A program made the translations under genes and the position numbers. From contig NC_020294.1 of the NCBI RefSeq assembly GCF_000340795.1, forward strand, positions 496,001 through 560,000: DNA of 64,000 bases, in the 5' to 3' direction. Under the pieces are notes generated by a model, which had not been told where the DNA came from, made no database searches, and worked only from the letters and a program-made list of their open reading frames with translations. The DNA comes from Candidatus Kinetoplastibacterium desouzaii TCC079E. Lineage in GTDB: Bacteria; Pseudomonadota; Gammaproteobacteria; Burkholderiales; Burkholderiaceae_B. This document shows positions 22,083-31,864 of this stretch, piece by piece; position 1 is the stretch's first letter; every line of letters starts with the position of its first letter.

Positions 22083-23537
22083 TCAATCAGATAACTTAAT
22101 TGGTAACCATTGAGTCTGATCAGCACGTCTCACTAACAACAGAACTATCTTAGATGATCCAATAGAATCTATTATTTTGTTAAAATGATCAGCATTCATT
22201 ATGTTTTCATCATTAATTGCAATAATGATATCATTAATCCTTAAACCAGCTTTTGCTGATGGGCCTGTAACATTTTTAACTAAAACACCATTAGAAATAT
22301 GCAAATTAGAACGCATCTCATTAGAAATATCATCAGCATATATGCCTAACTTATTTTTTACAGAACCAATTTCATTTTTACTCAATTTCTTACTATCAGA
22401 AACTATCTCCCCAACCTTCAGTTTTAAGTTAAGATATTTCCCCCTTCTTAAAACTTCTACATTTACAACTTTTCCAGGTTTAGTTTGACCAACTATTCTC
22501 GGTAAGTCAGACCATTTCTTTATTTCTTCACTATCAAATTTCAATATCACATCGCCGGCTTGAATACCTGCCTTATCTGCAGGACCAGAAAATTCAACAT
22601 TGCTAATTAATGCTCCCTGTATCTTAGGTAAACCCAATCCATCTGCAACTTGCTTGCTTACTTCAGATATTTGTACTCCTATACGTCCTCTTATTACTCT
22701 ACCTGAATGTTTTAATGATTTAACTACTCTCATAGCTTCATCTATAGGTATAGAAAGTGATATGCCCATAAAACCACCACTTCTAGAAATAATTTGAGAA
22801 TTAATACCTATAACCTCACCCATTAAATTCAGAAGAGGACCACCAGAATTTCCAGGATTCACAGCCACATCAGTCTGTATAAATGGTAAATAATCCCCAG
22901 TATCACGACCTATAGCACTAATAATTCCAGCAGTAACAGTTGAGTCCAAACCAAATGGAGATCCTATAGCCAATACCCATTGACCTTTCTTTATGCTAGA
23001 TACATCACCTATTGGAATAGGAATCATATTTTTAGCATTGATTTTTAACAATGCAATATCAGTTCTATCATCACAACCAACTATATCAGCAGAAAATTCT
23101 CTACCATCAGCTAGTGTTACAATAATATCCGTAGATTCTGATATTACATGATTATTAGTTAAAATAAATCCATCATCTGATATAAAAAAACCAGATCCTA
23201 ATCCTTTAGGTATTTTTTCATCTAATTGATGTTGATTATTAGGAGGAATAGAAGGTAAATATGGACCAAAAAACCACCTAAATAACTCATAAGTATCGTT
23301 ATTACCATTAAGATTAAAATCATTATAACCAATGTTAGTCATAGTACGTATGTTAACTACAGATGAGTCAAGCCCTTCTACAATTTTAACAAAATCTGGT
23401 AATACTATTCCAGTTTGATTATTATGATATTGAATATTCTTAGCCTCAATAGAGTAACTATTAATTATAAAAAATAATAGTACAAACAATAGAATAAATA
23501 TTCTCTTGCGAAATAATAAAACAGTTATGTTATTCAT
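22083..23537 (-). CDS. mucD: periplasmic HtrA-family serine protease (DegP/MucD)
   Basis: A 484-residue DegP/MucD protein. The ATG at 23537 is chosen because GGAG lies six bases ahead; the upstream TTG at 23549 overlaps that site. A signal peptide covers about residues 1-35. The trypsin-like domain has the catalytic His in LTNNHVI, Asp in RTDIALLKI and Ser in NPGNSGGPLLN. Two PDZ domains follow (about 275-365 and 390-480). It degrades or refolds damaged envelope proteins. In relatives rpoE-rseA-rseB precedes it. Here fabF lies directly upstream, so its sigma-E control appears gone. Confidence 0.94.
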   Translation of the reverse strand: MNNITVLLFRKRIFILLFVLLFFIINSYSIEAKNIQYHNNQTGIVLPDFVKIVEGLDSSVVNIRTMTNIGYNDFNLNGNNDTYELFRWFFGPYLPSIPPNNQHQLDEKIPKGLGSGFFISDDGFILTNNHVISESTDIIVTLADGREFSADIVGCDDRTDIALLKINAKNMIPIPIGDVSSIKKGQWVLAIGSPFGLDSTVTAGIISAIGRDTGDYLPFIQTDVAVNPGNSGGPLLNLMGEVIGINSQIISRSGGFMGISLSIPIDEAMRVVKSLKHSGRVIRGRIGVQISEVSKQVADGLGLPKIQGALISNVEFSGPADKAGIQAGDVILKFDSEEIKKWSDLPRIVGQTKPGKVVNVEVLRRGKYLNLKLKVGEIVSDSKKLSKNEIGSVKNKLGIYADDISNEMRSNLHISNGVLVKNVTGPSAKAGLRINDIIIAINDENIMNADHFNKIIDSIGSSKIVLLLVRRADQTQWLPIKLSD

Positions 23538-23599
23538 AAAAATCTCCAAGAGAATAAAAATACTATACAGATAATATCAAACATAAATAAATTCTAGAA

Positions 23600-24829
23600 C
23601 TATATCTTGCCAATAATTATTGTTCCATTTGTTCCACCAAACCCAAAAGAATTAGACATAGCAAAATTAATATCTAATTCCCTTGCTTCATTAGCGCAAT
23701 AATCAAGATCACACTCTGGATCTTGATTAAAAATATTCATAGTAGGTGGAGAAATATTTTTATATAAAGCCATAGCACTAAAAACAGCCTCAATTCCACC
23801 TGCAGCTCCCAATAAATGACCTGTCATAGATTTAGTAGAATTTACAACTATTTTATAAGAATGATCACCAAATACTGATTTCAAAGCATCTGTCTCATTT
23901 TTATCACCTAATAATGTTGACGTCCCATGGGCATTAATATAATTAATGTCATCATAATTAATAGATGCATTCCTTAATGCATTGATCATTCCTCTACTTG
24001 GACCATGTTTATCTGGCGCTGTAACATGAAAAGCATCAGAACTCATACCATAACCAATAAGCTCACCATAAATACGAGCATTACGTCTTCTAGCATGCTC
24101 ATATTCCTCTAAAACTAAAACCCCGGCTCCTTCTCCTAATACAAATCCATCTCTATCAATATCCCATGGTCTAGAAGCAGTTTCTGGAGAATCATTCCGA
24201 GTAGACAAAGCTCTCATAGCAGCAAAACCGCCTATTCCTAACGGAGAAACAGTAGACTCAGCACCTCCAGCCAACATAACATCTGCATCTCCATACTCTA
24301 TCAAACGAGCTGCATCTCCTATACAATGCAATCCAGTAGTACAAGCTGAAACAACAGCATAACTAGGACCTTTAAATCCATATAAAATAGAAACCTGCCC
24401 AGAAATTAAATTAATCAAAGAACCAGGAACAAAATAAGGAGAGATTCTTTTAGCACCTCTATTTAAAACATCAATTTGTGTTTCTTCTATTCTATGTAAA
24501 CCACCTATACCAGAACCTATAACAACACCCACTCTTTCTTCATTTATCTCACTAACATTTATACCACAATCAGACCATGCCTGTTGACTAGCTGCAATAC
24601 CATAATGAATAAACAAATCCATATGACGAGCATCTTTTAAAGGAATGAACTGCTCAATATGAAAATCTCGCACCTCAGCAGCTATTTGACAAGAAAGACC
24701 TGAAGCATCAAATCTAGTTATTTTACCAACTCCTGAAACCCCATTAACAATATTATTCCATGCTGTAGTCAAATCATTACCTACTGGCGAAACAATACCA
24801 AGACCAGTTATAACAACACGTCTTTTCAA
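23600..24829 (-). CDS. fabF: beta-ketoacyl-ACP synthase II
   Basis: A 409-residue condensing enzyme for fatty-acid elongation. The catalytic Cys is in SACTTGLHCIG (about 165), the two His residues are in NAHGTSTLLGD (about 302) and KSMTGHLLGAAG (about 338), and a C-terminal SNSFGFGGTNGT glycine-rich motif is present. Full length. It is the last gene of the rpmF-plsX-fabHDG-acpP-fabF run; a hairpin in the 112-base gap after acpP may lower its expression relative to acpP. Confidence 0.96.
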   Translation of the reverse strand: MKRRVVITGLGIVSPVGNDLTTAWNNIVNGVSGVGKITRFDASGLSCQIAAEVRDFHIEQFIPLKDARHMDLFIHYGIAASQQAWSDCGINVSEINEERVGVVIGSGIGGLHRIEETQIDVLNRGAKRISPYFVPGSLINLISGQVSILYGFKGPSYAVVSACTTGLHCIGDAARLIEYGDADVMLAGGAESTVSPLGIGGFAAMRALSTRNDSPETASRPWDIDRDGFVLGEGAGVLVLEEYEHARRRNARIYGELIGYGMSSDAFHVTAPDKHGPSRGMINALRNASINYDDINYINAHGTSTLLGDKNETDALKSVFGDHSYKIVVNSTKSMTGHLLGAAGGIEAVFSAMALYKNISPPTMNIFNQDPECDLDYCANEARELDINFAMSNSFGFGGTNGTIIIGKI

Positions 24830-24870
24830 GCATAACTCCTTATTTAGATAGAAAGATCACAAAAATAGAT

Positions 24871-24916
24871 TTCATAAATTATTGCGAAATCAAAACAAAT
24901 CGCAGTAATTTATGAA
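24871..24916 (-). terminator. terminator-like hairpin between acpP and fabF (attenuator)
   Basis: Arms 24871-24881 with 24906-24916 pair perfectly over 11 bases. They continue with one mismatch into TGCGA/TCGCA (24883-24887 with 24900-24904) around a 12-base loop. Read on the minus strand it follows the acpP stop and is trailed by a five-T run about five bases later. Position suggests partial termination or 3'-end stabilisation of acpP mRNA. Confidence 0.6.
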
Positions 24917-24941
24917 TTTCAAAGTATGATAATTTAGAATA

Positions 24942-25178
24942 CTATTGTTTATGACTAAGTATATAATCAACTGCATGTTGTACAGTGCTAATATTCTCAG
25001 CTTCTTCATCTGGTATTTCAGTCTCAAACTCATCCTCAAGAGCCATAACTAATTCCACCATATCTAACGAATCAGCTCCTAAATCTTCTACAAATGATGA
25101 GCTATCTTTAACATCCGACTCATTAACTCCAAGTTGTTCAGCGACTATCTTTTTGACGCGCTGCTCTATACTATCCAT
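24942..25178 (-). CDS. acpP: acyl carrier protein
   Basis: A 78-residue acidic ACP. The phosphopantetheine-bearing serine lies in [15 protein letters not shown] (about Ser 37). It carries growing acyl chains for FabD, FabH, FabG and FabF, all encoded beside it. A GGAG ribosome-binding site precedes the ATG. Flanking gaps of 151 bases (to fabG) and 112 bases (to fabF) are unusually large for this compact cluster and may hold its own promoter and the attenuator hairpin. Confidence 0.97.
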   Translation of the reverse strand: MDSIEQRVKKIVAEQLGVNESDVKDSSSFVEDLGADSLDMVELVMALEDEFETEIPDEEAENISTVQHAVDYILSHKQ

Positions 25179-25329
25179 TAATATATCTCCAAATTATAAA
25201 AAGCAAGTAACTATTGAAATAAAAACACCCAAATAAACACACAATCAATTATGATATAGTAAAAAATAATTGAATATATTTTATATACCAAACATGAAAT
25301 TTTACAACAAAAAATTACAGTAATAACAA

Positions 25330-26067
25330 TTATTGCATGTACATACCACCATTTACATGTAAAGTAATACCATTTATATAACTAGCCTTATCACTTGCCA
25401 AGAACAAAGCAGAGTAAGCTATATCATCAACATTACCTAATCTACCCATAGGAATCTGTGAAGATAAGTAATCAATATTCTCTTTATTTATACTTCTAGT
25501 CATATCAGTATCTATAAATCCTGGAGCTATACAATTAACTGTAATACCCCTACTAGCAAATTCCTTAGCCATAACTCTTGACATAGCTTCTACACCAGCT
25601 TTAGATGCAGCATAGTTAGATTGACCAACATTCCCAATTGATCCAATAATAGAAGTAATATTAATAATACGACCCCATCTAGACTTTATCATATAAGGAA
25701 TTAATCCTCTAGATAACCGAAAAACACTAGTAAGATTAGTATTAATAACATTATCCCAATCAGAATCCTTCATCCTTATAGATAAAGAATCTTTAGTAAC
25801 TCCAGCATTGTTTATTAGAATATTAGGATATATACCTTCTTTTATTATCTCTTTTATAAAAACACTACAACTATTATCATCCATTAAATTAAGAATCATA
25901 CCTCTGCCACCAAGAGGATTCAATTCGTTATTTAAAATATCTACCCCTGTCTTTGTAGTGGCCGTTCCTATAACAACAGCCTCTTCCTCCGAAAATCTTG
26001 TGGCTATAGCCTTACCTATCCCACGACTAGCTCCAGTAACAAGGACGATTTTACCCTTTAAACCCAT
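25330..26067 (-). CDS. fabG: 3-oxoacyl-ACP reductase
   Basis: A 245-residue short-chain dehydrogenase that reduces beta-ketoacyl-ACP with NADPH. The cofactor loop is TGASRGIGKAIA (about 11-22), NNAG is at about 85-88, and the catalytic Ser-Tyr-Lys triad is in NITSIIGS and the YAASK motif (about 137, 151 and 155). The C terminus YINGITLHVNGGMYM is typical. It lies 15 bases after fabD within the fab operon. Confidence 0.96.
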   Translation of the reverse strand: MGLKGKIVLVTGASRGIGKAIATRFSEEEAVVIGTATTKTGVDILNNELNPLGGRGMILNLMDDNSCSVFIKEIIKEGIYPNILINNAGVTKDSLSIRMKDSDWDNVINTNLTSVFRLSRGLIPYMIKSRWGRIINITSIIGSIGNVGQSNYAASKAGVEAMSRVMAKEFASRGITVNCIAPGFIDTDMTRSINKENIDYLSSQIPMGRLGNVDDIAYSALFLASDKASYINGITLHVNGGMYMQ

Positions 26068-26082
26068 ATAATCACACCAAAA

Positions 26083-27015
26083 TTAATTTAAATAATTTAA
26101 AACATCCTGCAATGAATCTGGATTATTAATAGATTTAGAGAATAAACTAGAATCTATCCTTTTTGTAAGACCAGATAATACTACACCAGGACCACACTCT
26201 ATAACATTCTTTATACCCATATTAGACATTTCTTTTATGATTTCAATCCAGCGAACAGGATTACAAGACTGACGAGCCAGTGCCTCTCTAATATATGATG
26301 GGTCTCTATAAATTTTTACATCAACATTATTAATTACATCTATTTTTGGAGTTCTAATTTCGATATTATCTAAAAAATCTAACAATATTTCATAGACAGG
26401 TTTTAATAAAGATGAATGAAAAGGAGCAGAAACAGGTAATATGATAACTTTTTTAGCACCATGTTTTTTTAATTCTTCAGACAATTTAAGCACTGCAGCC
26501 TTATTACCAGCTATAACGACTTGATTTGGAGAATTGAAATTAACAACCTCTACCACACTATCATTTGTAGTATTTAACTTACAAATATCTATAATGACAT
26601 CTACATTTAAACCAATAACAGCAGCCATCAAGCCAACACCAATTGGAATCACCGATTGCATAGCCTCAGCCCTAAATCTAACTAAACGTAATGCATCTGG
26701 AAATGATATGGCTTCAGCTGCTACTAGAGCAGTATATTCACCTAAACTATGTCCTGACATAATTGACGGTAATTTACCACCTGCATTACACCAAGCAGAG
26801 AAAAAAGCAAATCCAACAGCTAACATTATCGGTTGAGTATTTAATGTAAGATTTAAATTATCAATCGGACCTTCATGAATAATTTTTTTTATATCTTGAT
26901 TCAGAGTATCTGAAGCTAAAGACATGGTTTCATTAACTATTTTGTTATCAACCCATGAGTTCAACATGCCTATAGATTGAGAACCTTGTCCAGGAAAAAC
27001 AAATGCAGTTTTCAT
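26083..27015 (-). CDS. fabD: malonyl-CoA-ACP transacylase
   Basis: A 310-residue acyltransferase loading malonate on ACP. It starts MKTAFVFPGQGSQSIGM, has the nucleophilic serine in MSGHSLGEYTALV (about Ser 93), and the partner His in VSAPFHSSLL (about 200). Full family length. It lies between fabH and fabG in the operon. Confidence 0.95.
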   Translation of the reverse strand: MKTAFVFPGQGSQSIGMLNSWVDNKIVNETMSLASDTLNQDIKKIIHEGPIDNLNLTLNTQPIMLAVGFAFFSAWCNAGGKLPSIMSGHSLGEYTALVAAEAISFPDALRLVRFRAEAMQSVIPIGVGLMAAVIGLNVDVIIDICKLNTTNDSVVEVVNFNSPNQVVIAGNKAAVLKLSEELKKHGAKKVIILPVSAPFHSSLLKPVYEILLDFLDNIEIRTPKIDVINNVDVKIYRDPSYIREALARQSCNPVRWIEIIKEMSNMGIKNVIECGPGVVLSGLTKRIDSSLFSKSINNPDSLQDVLNYLN

Positions 27016-27055
27016 AAATGTTAAAAAATATTGATAAATTTTAAATAATTACACT

Positions 27056-28039
27056 CTAAATAGAAATCAATATAGACCCCCAAGTAAAACCACCACCTAC
27101 TCCCTGCATAAGAACAAGATTATTCATCCTAATGCGGCCATCCTTTCGTGCCTTATCAAATGCAAGAGGAATACTAGCAGCTGAGGTGTTAGCATGATTA
27201 TCAACTGTAACAATAAGTTTATTACTTGGTATATTTAGTTTCCGTCCTAACATGTTTATTATTCGAATATTAGCTTGGTGAGGAATAAACCAATCAATAT
27301 TACTTAAAGCTATACCACTTTTATTACAAATCTCAATAGCAGATTTTTCTAAAACATTAACAGCCTTTTTAAACACAGATTGACCATCCATACTAACAAA
27401 ATGATCGCCTGTGATTATACCTTTTTTATCTACATAACTATTTACTTGAAGAATTTCAGAACAAGTACCATCTGAATGTATATCAGAAGCTATAATAGAT
27501 CGATCAGATTCTTTAGACTCAGATAAGACAATGGCTCCAGCACCATCACCAAATAACACACAAGTTTTTCTATCATTCCAATCTACAATCCTAGAAAACA
27601 CTTCAGAACCAATTACTAAAACATTTCTTGCTGATCCAGAACGAATAAAATTATTAGCTATTGTTAATGCATATACAAAACCACTACAAGCAGCTTGAAT
27701 ATCAAAAGCTGCAGCTGAAGTGGCCATTATATTAGACTGAACCAAACAAGCCACACTTGGAAAAATTTTATCAGAAGTAGAAGTAGCCACTATTATTAAA
27801 TCAATATTAGATGATTTAATCTTAGCATCTAACAAAGCAAGTTTAGCTGCCTCAGTTGCCATATAGCTAGTTGATTCTTCTGAATTTGCTAGATGTCTTT
27901 GACGAATACCTGTTCTTTGCACAATCCACTCATCAGAGGTTTCAATACCCCTCAAGAGCAATGTAGACACTAACTCCTCATTAGATACAATTTTTTTAGG
28001 CAAAAAAGAACCTGAACCAGCAATTCTAGCATACCTCAT
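27056..28039 (-). CDS. fabH: beta-ketoacyl-ACP synthase III
   Basis: A 327-residue initiating condensing enzyme joining acetyl-CoA and malonyl-ACP. The catalytic Cys is in [12 protein letters not shown] (about 114), the His is in IPHQANIRI (about 254), and the Asn is in [15 protein letters not shown] (about 284). The C terminus [13 protein letters not shown] is typical. The gene follows plsX by 31 bases. Confidence 0.96.
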   Translation of the reverse strand: MRYARIAGSGSFLPKKIVSNEELVSTLLLRGIETSDEWIVQRTGIRQRHLANSEESTSYMATEAAKLALLDAKIKSSNIDLIIVATSTSDKIFPSVACLVQSNIMATSAAAFDIQAACSGFVYALTIANNFIRSGSARNVLVIGSEVFSRIVDWNDRKTCVLFGDGAGAIVLSESKESDRSIIASDIHSDGTCSEILQVNSYVDKKGIITGDHFVSMDGQSVFKKAVNVLEKSAIEICNKSGIALSNIDWFIPHQANIRIINMLGRKLNIPSNKLIVTVDNHANTSAASIPLAFDKARKDGRIRMNNLVLMQGVGGGFTWGSILISI

Positions 28040-28065
28040 TAAAATTCCTACATAATCACATTTAT

Positions 28066-28092
28066 AATTCTTAATTCTTAATTCTTAATTCT
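28066..28092. repeat. heptanucleotide tandem repeat across the plsX stop codon
   Basis: The unit AATTCTT occurs three full times plus six bases (28066-28072, 28073-28079, 28080-28086, 28087-28092). On the coding (minus) strand it forms the final codons and the TAA stop of plsX. A seven-base unit changes frame when copy number changes. Confidence 0.85.
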
Positions 28093-29096
28093 CTATTTAT
28101 TTCATGAACTTTTATTGAAATACGATCTAATAAATTATTAATAACCGCATCACGAGCTCGAGATAAAGCAAAATCAAAAGACACAATATCAGCAGATCCA
28201 TGACTCTTAAAAACGATACCATTTAAGCCAAGCAATGAGGCTCCGTTATACCGACGATTATCAAGTCTATTTCTTAAAGAATGAATAACTGGCATAGCCA
28301 AAACTCCGACAAAAGAAGAAAGCAAATCTTTTTTAAATTCTTCCTTTAAGGTCATAGAAAACATTTTGGCTAACCCTTCTACAGATTTCAGGACAATATT
28401 ACCAACAAATCCATCACAAACAACAATATCTACCGTGCCCTTAAAAATATCATCACCTTCAACATTTCCATAAAAATTCAAATTACTTGAACTTAAAAGA
28501 TCAAAAGCGCTTTTAACAATAATATTGCCCTTTATAAGCTCCTCACCTATATTTAATAATCCTACGCTAGGATTATTATTAAAATCAATAGATTGAACTA
28601 AAGCAGTCCCCATAACAGCAAACTGCAATAAATTATTAGCAGAACAATCTACATTAGCACCAAGATCTAGTATCGTTGTTGCATTTCCGTTTTGATTAGG
28701 TATAGAAGTTGATATAGCAGGTCTTTCTATCCCTTCTAAAGTTTTTAAAAAATATTTTGATATAGCCATCCATGCAGCTGTATTACCAGAGGAAATACAT
28801 GCATCAGCAAATCCATTCTTTACACTCTGCACAGCAATATGCATAGATGATTTCTTTTTCTTACGTAGAGCAACCTCTATAGAATCACTCATAGTAACTA
28901 CTTCATCAGCAGGAACTATATTTATCCTATCAAAAGGAACATTATTAATTTTATTTAAAAAGAATTTTATTTCAGACTCTAGTCCAACCAGCAAAAGTGA
29001 TGTGTCTTTATATCTTTTGGCAAAAGTAATTGAGGCAGGTATTGTTACAGGCAAGCCAACATCACCACCCATACAATCAATAGCTATCTTTATCAC
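28071..29096 (-). CDS. plsX: phosphate acyltransferase PlsX
   Basis: A 341-residue enzyme making acyl-phosphate from acyl-ACP for phospholipid synthesis. The start [13 protein letters not shown], the [13 protein letters not shown] region (about 100-112), the [12 protein letters not shown] segment (about 140-151) and the [23 protein letters not shown] region are diagnostic. Its last codons and stop lie within a seven-base tandem repeat (28066-28092), so the C-terminal few residues are set by a slippage-prone sequence. Confidence 0.95.
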   Translation of the reverse strand: MIKIAIDCMGGDVGLPVTIPASITFAKRYKDTSLLLVGLESEIKFFLNKINNVPFDRINIVPADEVVTMSDSIEVALRKKKKSSMHIAVQSVKNGFADACISSGNTAAWMAISKYFLKTLEGIERPAISTSIPNQNGNATTILDLGANVDCSANNLLQFAVMGTALVQSIDFNNNPSVGLLNIGEELIKGNIIVKSAFDLLSSSNLNFYGNVEGDDIFKGTVDIVVCDGFVGNIVLKSVEGLAKMFSMTLKEEFKKDLLSSFVGVLAMPVIHSLRNRLDNRRYNGASLLGLNGIVFKSHGSADIVSFDFALSRARDAVINNLLDRISIKVHEINRELRIKN

Positions 29097-29119
29097 AATT
29101 TCTAGATATAACTTAAGAA

Positions 29120-29302
29120 TTAATCATTATCTTTAGACTTAAGAACCTTCCGTCCTCTATAAAATCCATTAGGAGTTATATGATGACGCAAATGCATCTC
29201 TCCTGTTTTCGAGTCTACTGTAGTAGGTGATAAATCAAGAAAATCATGAGAGCGATGCATGCCTCTCTTTGAAGGTGATTTTTTATTTTGTTGAACTGCC
29301 AT
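29120..29302 (-). CDS. rpmF: 50S ribosomal protein L32
   Basis: A 60-residue L32 starting [20 protein letters not shown] and containing the [16 protein letters not shown] segment. The zinc-binding cysteines of some L32 proteins are absent, as in proteobacteria. It is the first gene of the plsX-fab operon, 23 bases before plsX. In relatives a DUF177 (YceD-like) gene precedes it; none is seen here. Confidence 0.96.
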   Translation of the reverse strand: MAVQQNKKSPSKRGMHRSHDFLDLSPTTVDSKTGEMHLRHHITPNGFYRGRKVLKSKDND

Positions 29303-29553
29303 TATAATAACTCCTACAAAAACAATGATATTTAAAATATTTTTAGCATATTAGCATATTTAATAAATATGAGCGTTATAATTCTAACATCAAAATACTT
29401 ACATATGAAAATATGGAAACAAAAAGAAATTCTAATATTAAAAATTAAACATGTAATAAAATTTCTCTAAGAAAATTATATTAACTTTTTGTTAACCTTA
29501 TAATTTATCCTTGCAATAAAAAAATATGAATAATTATATCACCAAGAATCACC

Positions 29554-30144
29554 ATGAATAACAACTGCCATAATATGATTTTAGCATCAAGTTCAAAATA
29601 TCGTAAAGAACTCTTATCAAGATTAAACATTCCTTTCAGTTGTATATCACCAGATATAGATGAAACCCCTCTACAAAATGAGTCACCAGAAAAAACATCT
29701 CTAAGACTTGCCGTCTATAAAGCTAAAGAAGTCCACAAAAATAATCCTAATAAAATAGTAATAGGGTCAGATCAAATAGCAGGATATAGTAATTACCATA
29801 TAGGAAAACCTGGGAATTTTTCTTGTGCAAAAAAACAATTAGAGTTTATGTCTGGGAAAAATATAGTTTTTTATAGTTCAGTAGCTGTTATAAATGGATC
29901 CAACATAAAGAAAGGTCTAACAATTACAAATTGCAAATTCAAAAAACTAGACCACATAACTATAAATAGATATTTAGAAATAGAAAAACCATTCGATGTA
30001 GCTGGAAGTTCTAAATCAGAAGGTCTAGGAATAGCTCTACTAGAAAGTATGTATAGTGAAGATCCAACAGCAATATTAGGGATGCCTATGATAAAACTAA
30101 TAAATATTTTATCAAATTTTGGCATAAATCCACTCAAACAATAA
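29554..30144 (+). CDS. Maf-family nucleotide pyrophosphatase (YceF type)
   Basis: A 196-residue Maf protein. It begins MILASSSKYRKELLSRLNI after a short leader, then has DIDETPLQNESPEKTSLRLA and GSDQIAG with the catalytic acid (about Asp 73). EKPFDVAGSSKSEGLGIALLE matches the YceF subgroup that hydrolyses 7-methyl-GTP. It lies divergent from rpmF across 251 bases and is followed seven bases later by a methylase-fold gene, as in other Burkholderiales. Confidence 0.88.
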   Translation: MNNNCHNMILASSSKYRKELLSRLNIPFSCISPDIDETPLQNESPEKTSLRLAVYKAKEVHKNNPNKIVIGSDQIAGYSNYHIGKPGNFSCAKKQLEFMSGKNIVFYSSVAVINGSNIKKGLTITNCKFKKLDHITINRYLEIEKPFDVAGSSKSEGLGIALLESMYSEDPTAILGMPMIKLINILSNFGINPLKQ

Positions 30145-30151
30145 CTTTAAT

Positions 30152-30865
30152 ATGATTGAAACATTACATTTAATACCTGTCTCCATAGGAAATCAACCAC
30201 TAGATTTTTGGTTGCCTGAAAAAACAATAACAATCGCCTCAAATATAAAAACATATATAGCAGAAAATGCTAAAACAGCCAGATGTTTTCTACAATCAAT
30301 AAAAGTTAAACATGCCATAAATGAAGTAGAAATTCATACTTTAAATGAAAAAACCAATATAACAGAAATAAAAAAATGGCTATTGAATTCAAAAGAAAAA
30401 AATATGGGGCTGGTATCTGAGGCAGGATGCCCTGCTATAGCTGATCCTGGGGCGATAGTAGTTAGAACAGCTCACGTAATGGGGATATCTGTACGACCAT
30501 GGGTTGGTCCATCCTCTATAATACTTAGTCTAATGGCAAGTGGATTAAATGGTCAAAACTTTGTTTTTAGAGGATATCCACCTAAACAACCACATGAAAG
30601 AAAAACAAAAATTACACTTTGGGAAAAAGAATCAATATTTAATAACCAAACTCAAATAATGATAGAAACTCCTTACCGTAATATTCATCTGTATAACGAT
30701 TTAATTAACAATCTTAAAAAAAACACTCATCTTTGCATTGCAAGCTTAGTAAACTCGCAAGAAGAACTAATAAAAACTCGCACCATAAAAGAATGGAAAG
30801 GTTTAGATGCTCCTAATATAGACAAGAAACCAACAATATTTTTATACTGCGGAAATTACACTTAA
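30152..30865 (+). CDS. tetrapyrrole methylase-fold SAM-dependent methyltransferase (RsmI-like)
   Basis: A 237-residue protein of the TP-methylase superfamily. It has the opening LHLIPVSIGN, the segment GLVSEAGCPAIADPGAIVVRTAH (residues about 93-115) corresponding to the RsmI glycine-rich SAM site, and VGPSSIILSLMASGLNGQNFVFRGY. RsmI 2'-O-methylates C1402 of 16S rRNA; this is a shorter paralogous group found beside maf in Burkholderiales, so substrate is uncertain. It is convergent with rluC, with only 18 bases between. Confidence 0.8.
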   Translation: MIETLHLIPVSIGNQPLDFWLPEKTITIASNIKTYIAENAKTARCFLQSIKVKHAINEVEIHTLNEKTNITEIKKWLLNSKEKNMGLVSEAGCPAIADPGAIVVRTAHVMGISVRPWVGPSSIILSLMASGLNGQNFVFRGYPPKQPHERKTKITLWEKESIFNNQTQIMIETPYRNIHLYNDLINNLKKNTHLCIASLVNSQEELIKTRTIKEWKGLDAPNIDKKPTIFLYCGNYT

Positions 30866-30883
30866 TAACACGATCAACTACTA

Positions 30884-31864
30884 TTAAGAGTTTCTTCCAA
30901 GATCTTCTAAAGAATTTAGTAAGATCTTACAATCATTAGGTAAATCAGATACTAAATCAATAAACTCATTGCTTGATGGATGATTGAATTTTAAATTATA
31001 TGCATGTAAAAACATCCTTTTAAAATTAAATTGAGAAAAAAAACAAACGTCTTCTTCATAATTACCATATTTACTATCACCAACAATTGGGAACCCACTA
31101 TGAGATAAATGAACCCTAATTTGATGAGTACGCCCACTACGTATCTCTACTTTTAAAAGGCTATATTCATTATAATAGCCAATCAAATTAACAACACTAT
31201 GAGCACTTTGACCAGAGTCATCTACAAAAACTCTTCTCTCTCCAGATTTTGTTATATATTTTTTAAGTGGAAGTTTTATATGTTGTCTTTTATTAAGCCA
31301 TTTACCTTTAACTAGAGCAATATAACTCTTATAACAACGTCCTTCTCTAAATATTTTATGAAGATCTAATAAAACCCCTCTCTTTTTAGCAACAATTAAT
31401 AATCCAGAGGTGTCCTTATCTAACCTATGAACAAGCTCCAAAAAAGAATTTTGTTTAAAACTTATCCGTAACTGTTCTATCAATCCAAAAGACAAACCAC
31501 TTCCACCATGAACAGCTAAACCACATGGTTTATCCAAAACAATAAAACCATCATCCTCATAAACAACAGAGAAATCTTTTCTAGGAATAATAATTTTTTC
31601 CTTTGATTCTGATACTCTTATGTCTGGTAAAAAAACCAAATCTTTTATTAATAATTTATAGTTAGAATTTGCTTTTTTATTATTAATCTTTATTTTGCCA
31701 GTACGAATCATTTTATAAATGTGACTTTTAGGAACACCTTTACAAACTTTAAATAAAAAATTATCTAACCTTTGACCTTCATTATCTTCATTAATGTTTA
31801 TATTTTTCACAATAGAAATAGCTATGGTTAATAAAGTCTCTTTGCTACAATTAGAAAGAGACAT
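30884..31864 (-). CDS. rluC: 23S rRNA pseudouridine synthase RluC
   Basis: A 326-residue RluA-family enzyme that makes pseudouridines in 23S rRNA. An N-terminal S4 domain (about 25-90; GQRLDNFLFKVCKGVPKSHIYKMI) precedes the catalytic domain with the Asp in LVHRLDKDTSGLLIVAKK (about Asp 149). SGRTHQIRVHLSHSGFPIVGD is the conserved C-terminal motif. It is divergent from rne, the standard betaproteobacterial arrangement. Confidence 0.94.
   Translation of the reverse strand: MSLSNCSKETLLTIAISIVKNININEDNEGQRLDNFLFKVCKGVPKSHIYKMIRTGKIKINNKKANSNYKLLIKDLVFLPDIRVSESKEKIIIPRKDFSVVYEDDGFIVLDKPCGLAVHGGSGLSFGLIEQLRISFKQNSFLELVHRLDKDTSGLLIVAKKRGVLLDLHKIFREGRCYKSYIALVKGKWLNKRQHIKLPLKKYITKSGERRVFVDDSGQSAHSVVNLIGYYNEYSLLKVEIRSGRTHQIRVHLSHSGFPIVGDSKYGNYEEDVCFFSQFNFKRMFLHAYNLKFNHPSSNEFIDLVSDLPNDCKILLNSLEDLGRNS

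Noticed and set aside
29342-29362. Short direct repeat of TTAGCATA-like units upstream of rpmF
   Set aside because: Only two copies in AT-rich sequence; not enough to call a regulatory element or CRISPR-like array.
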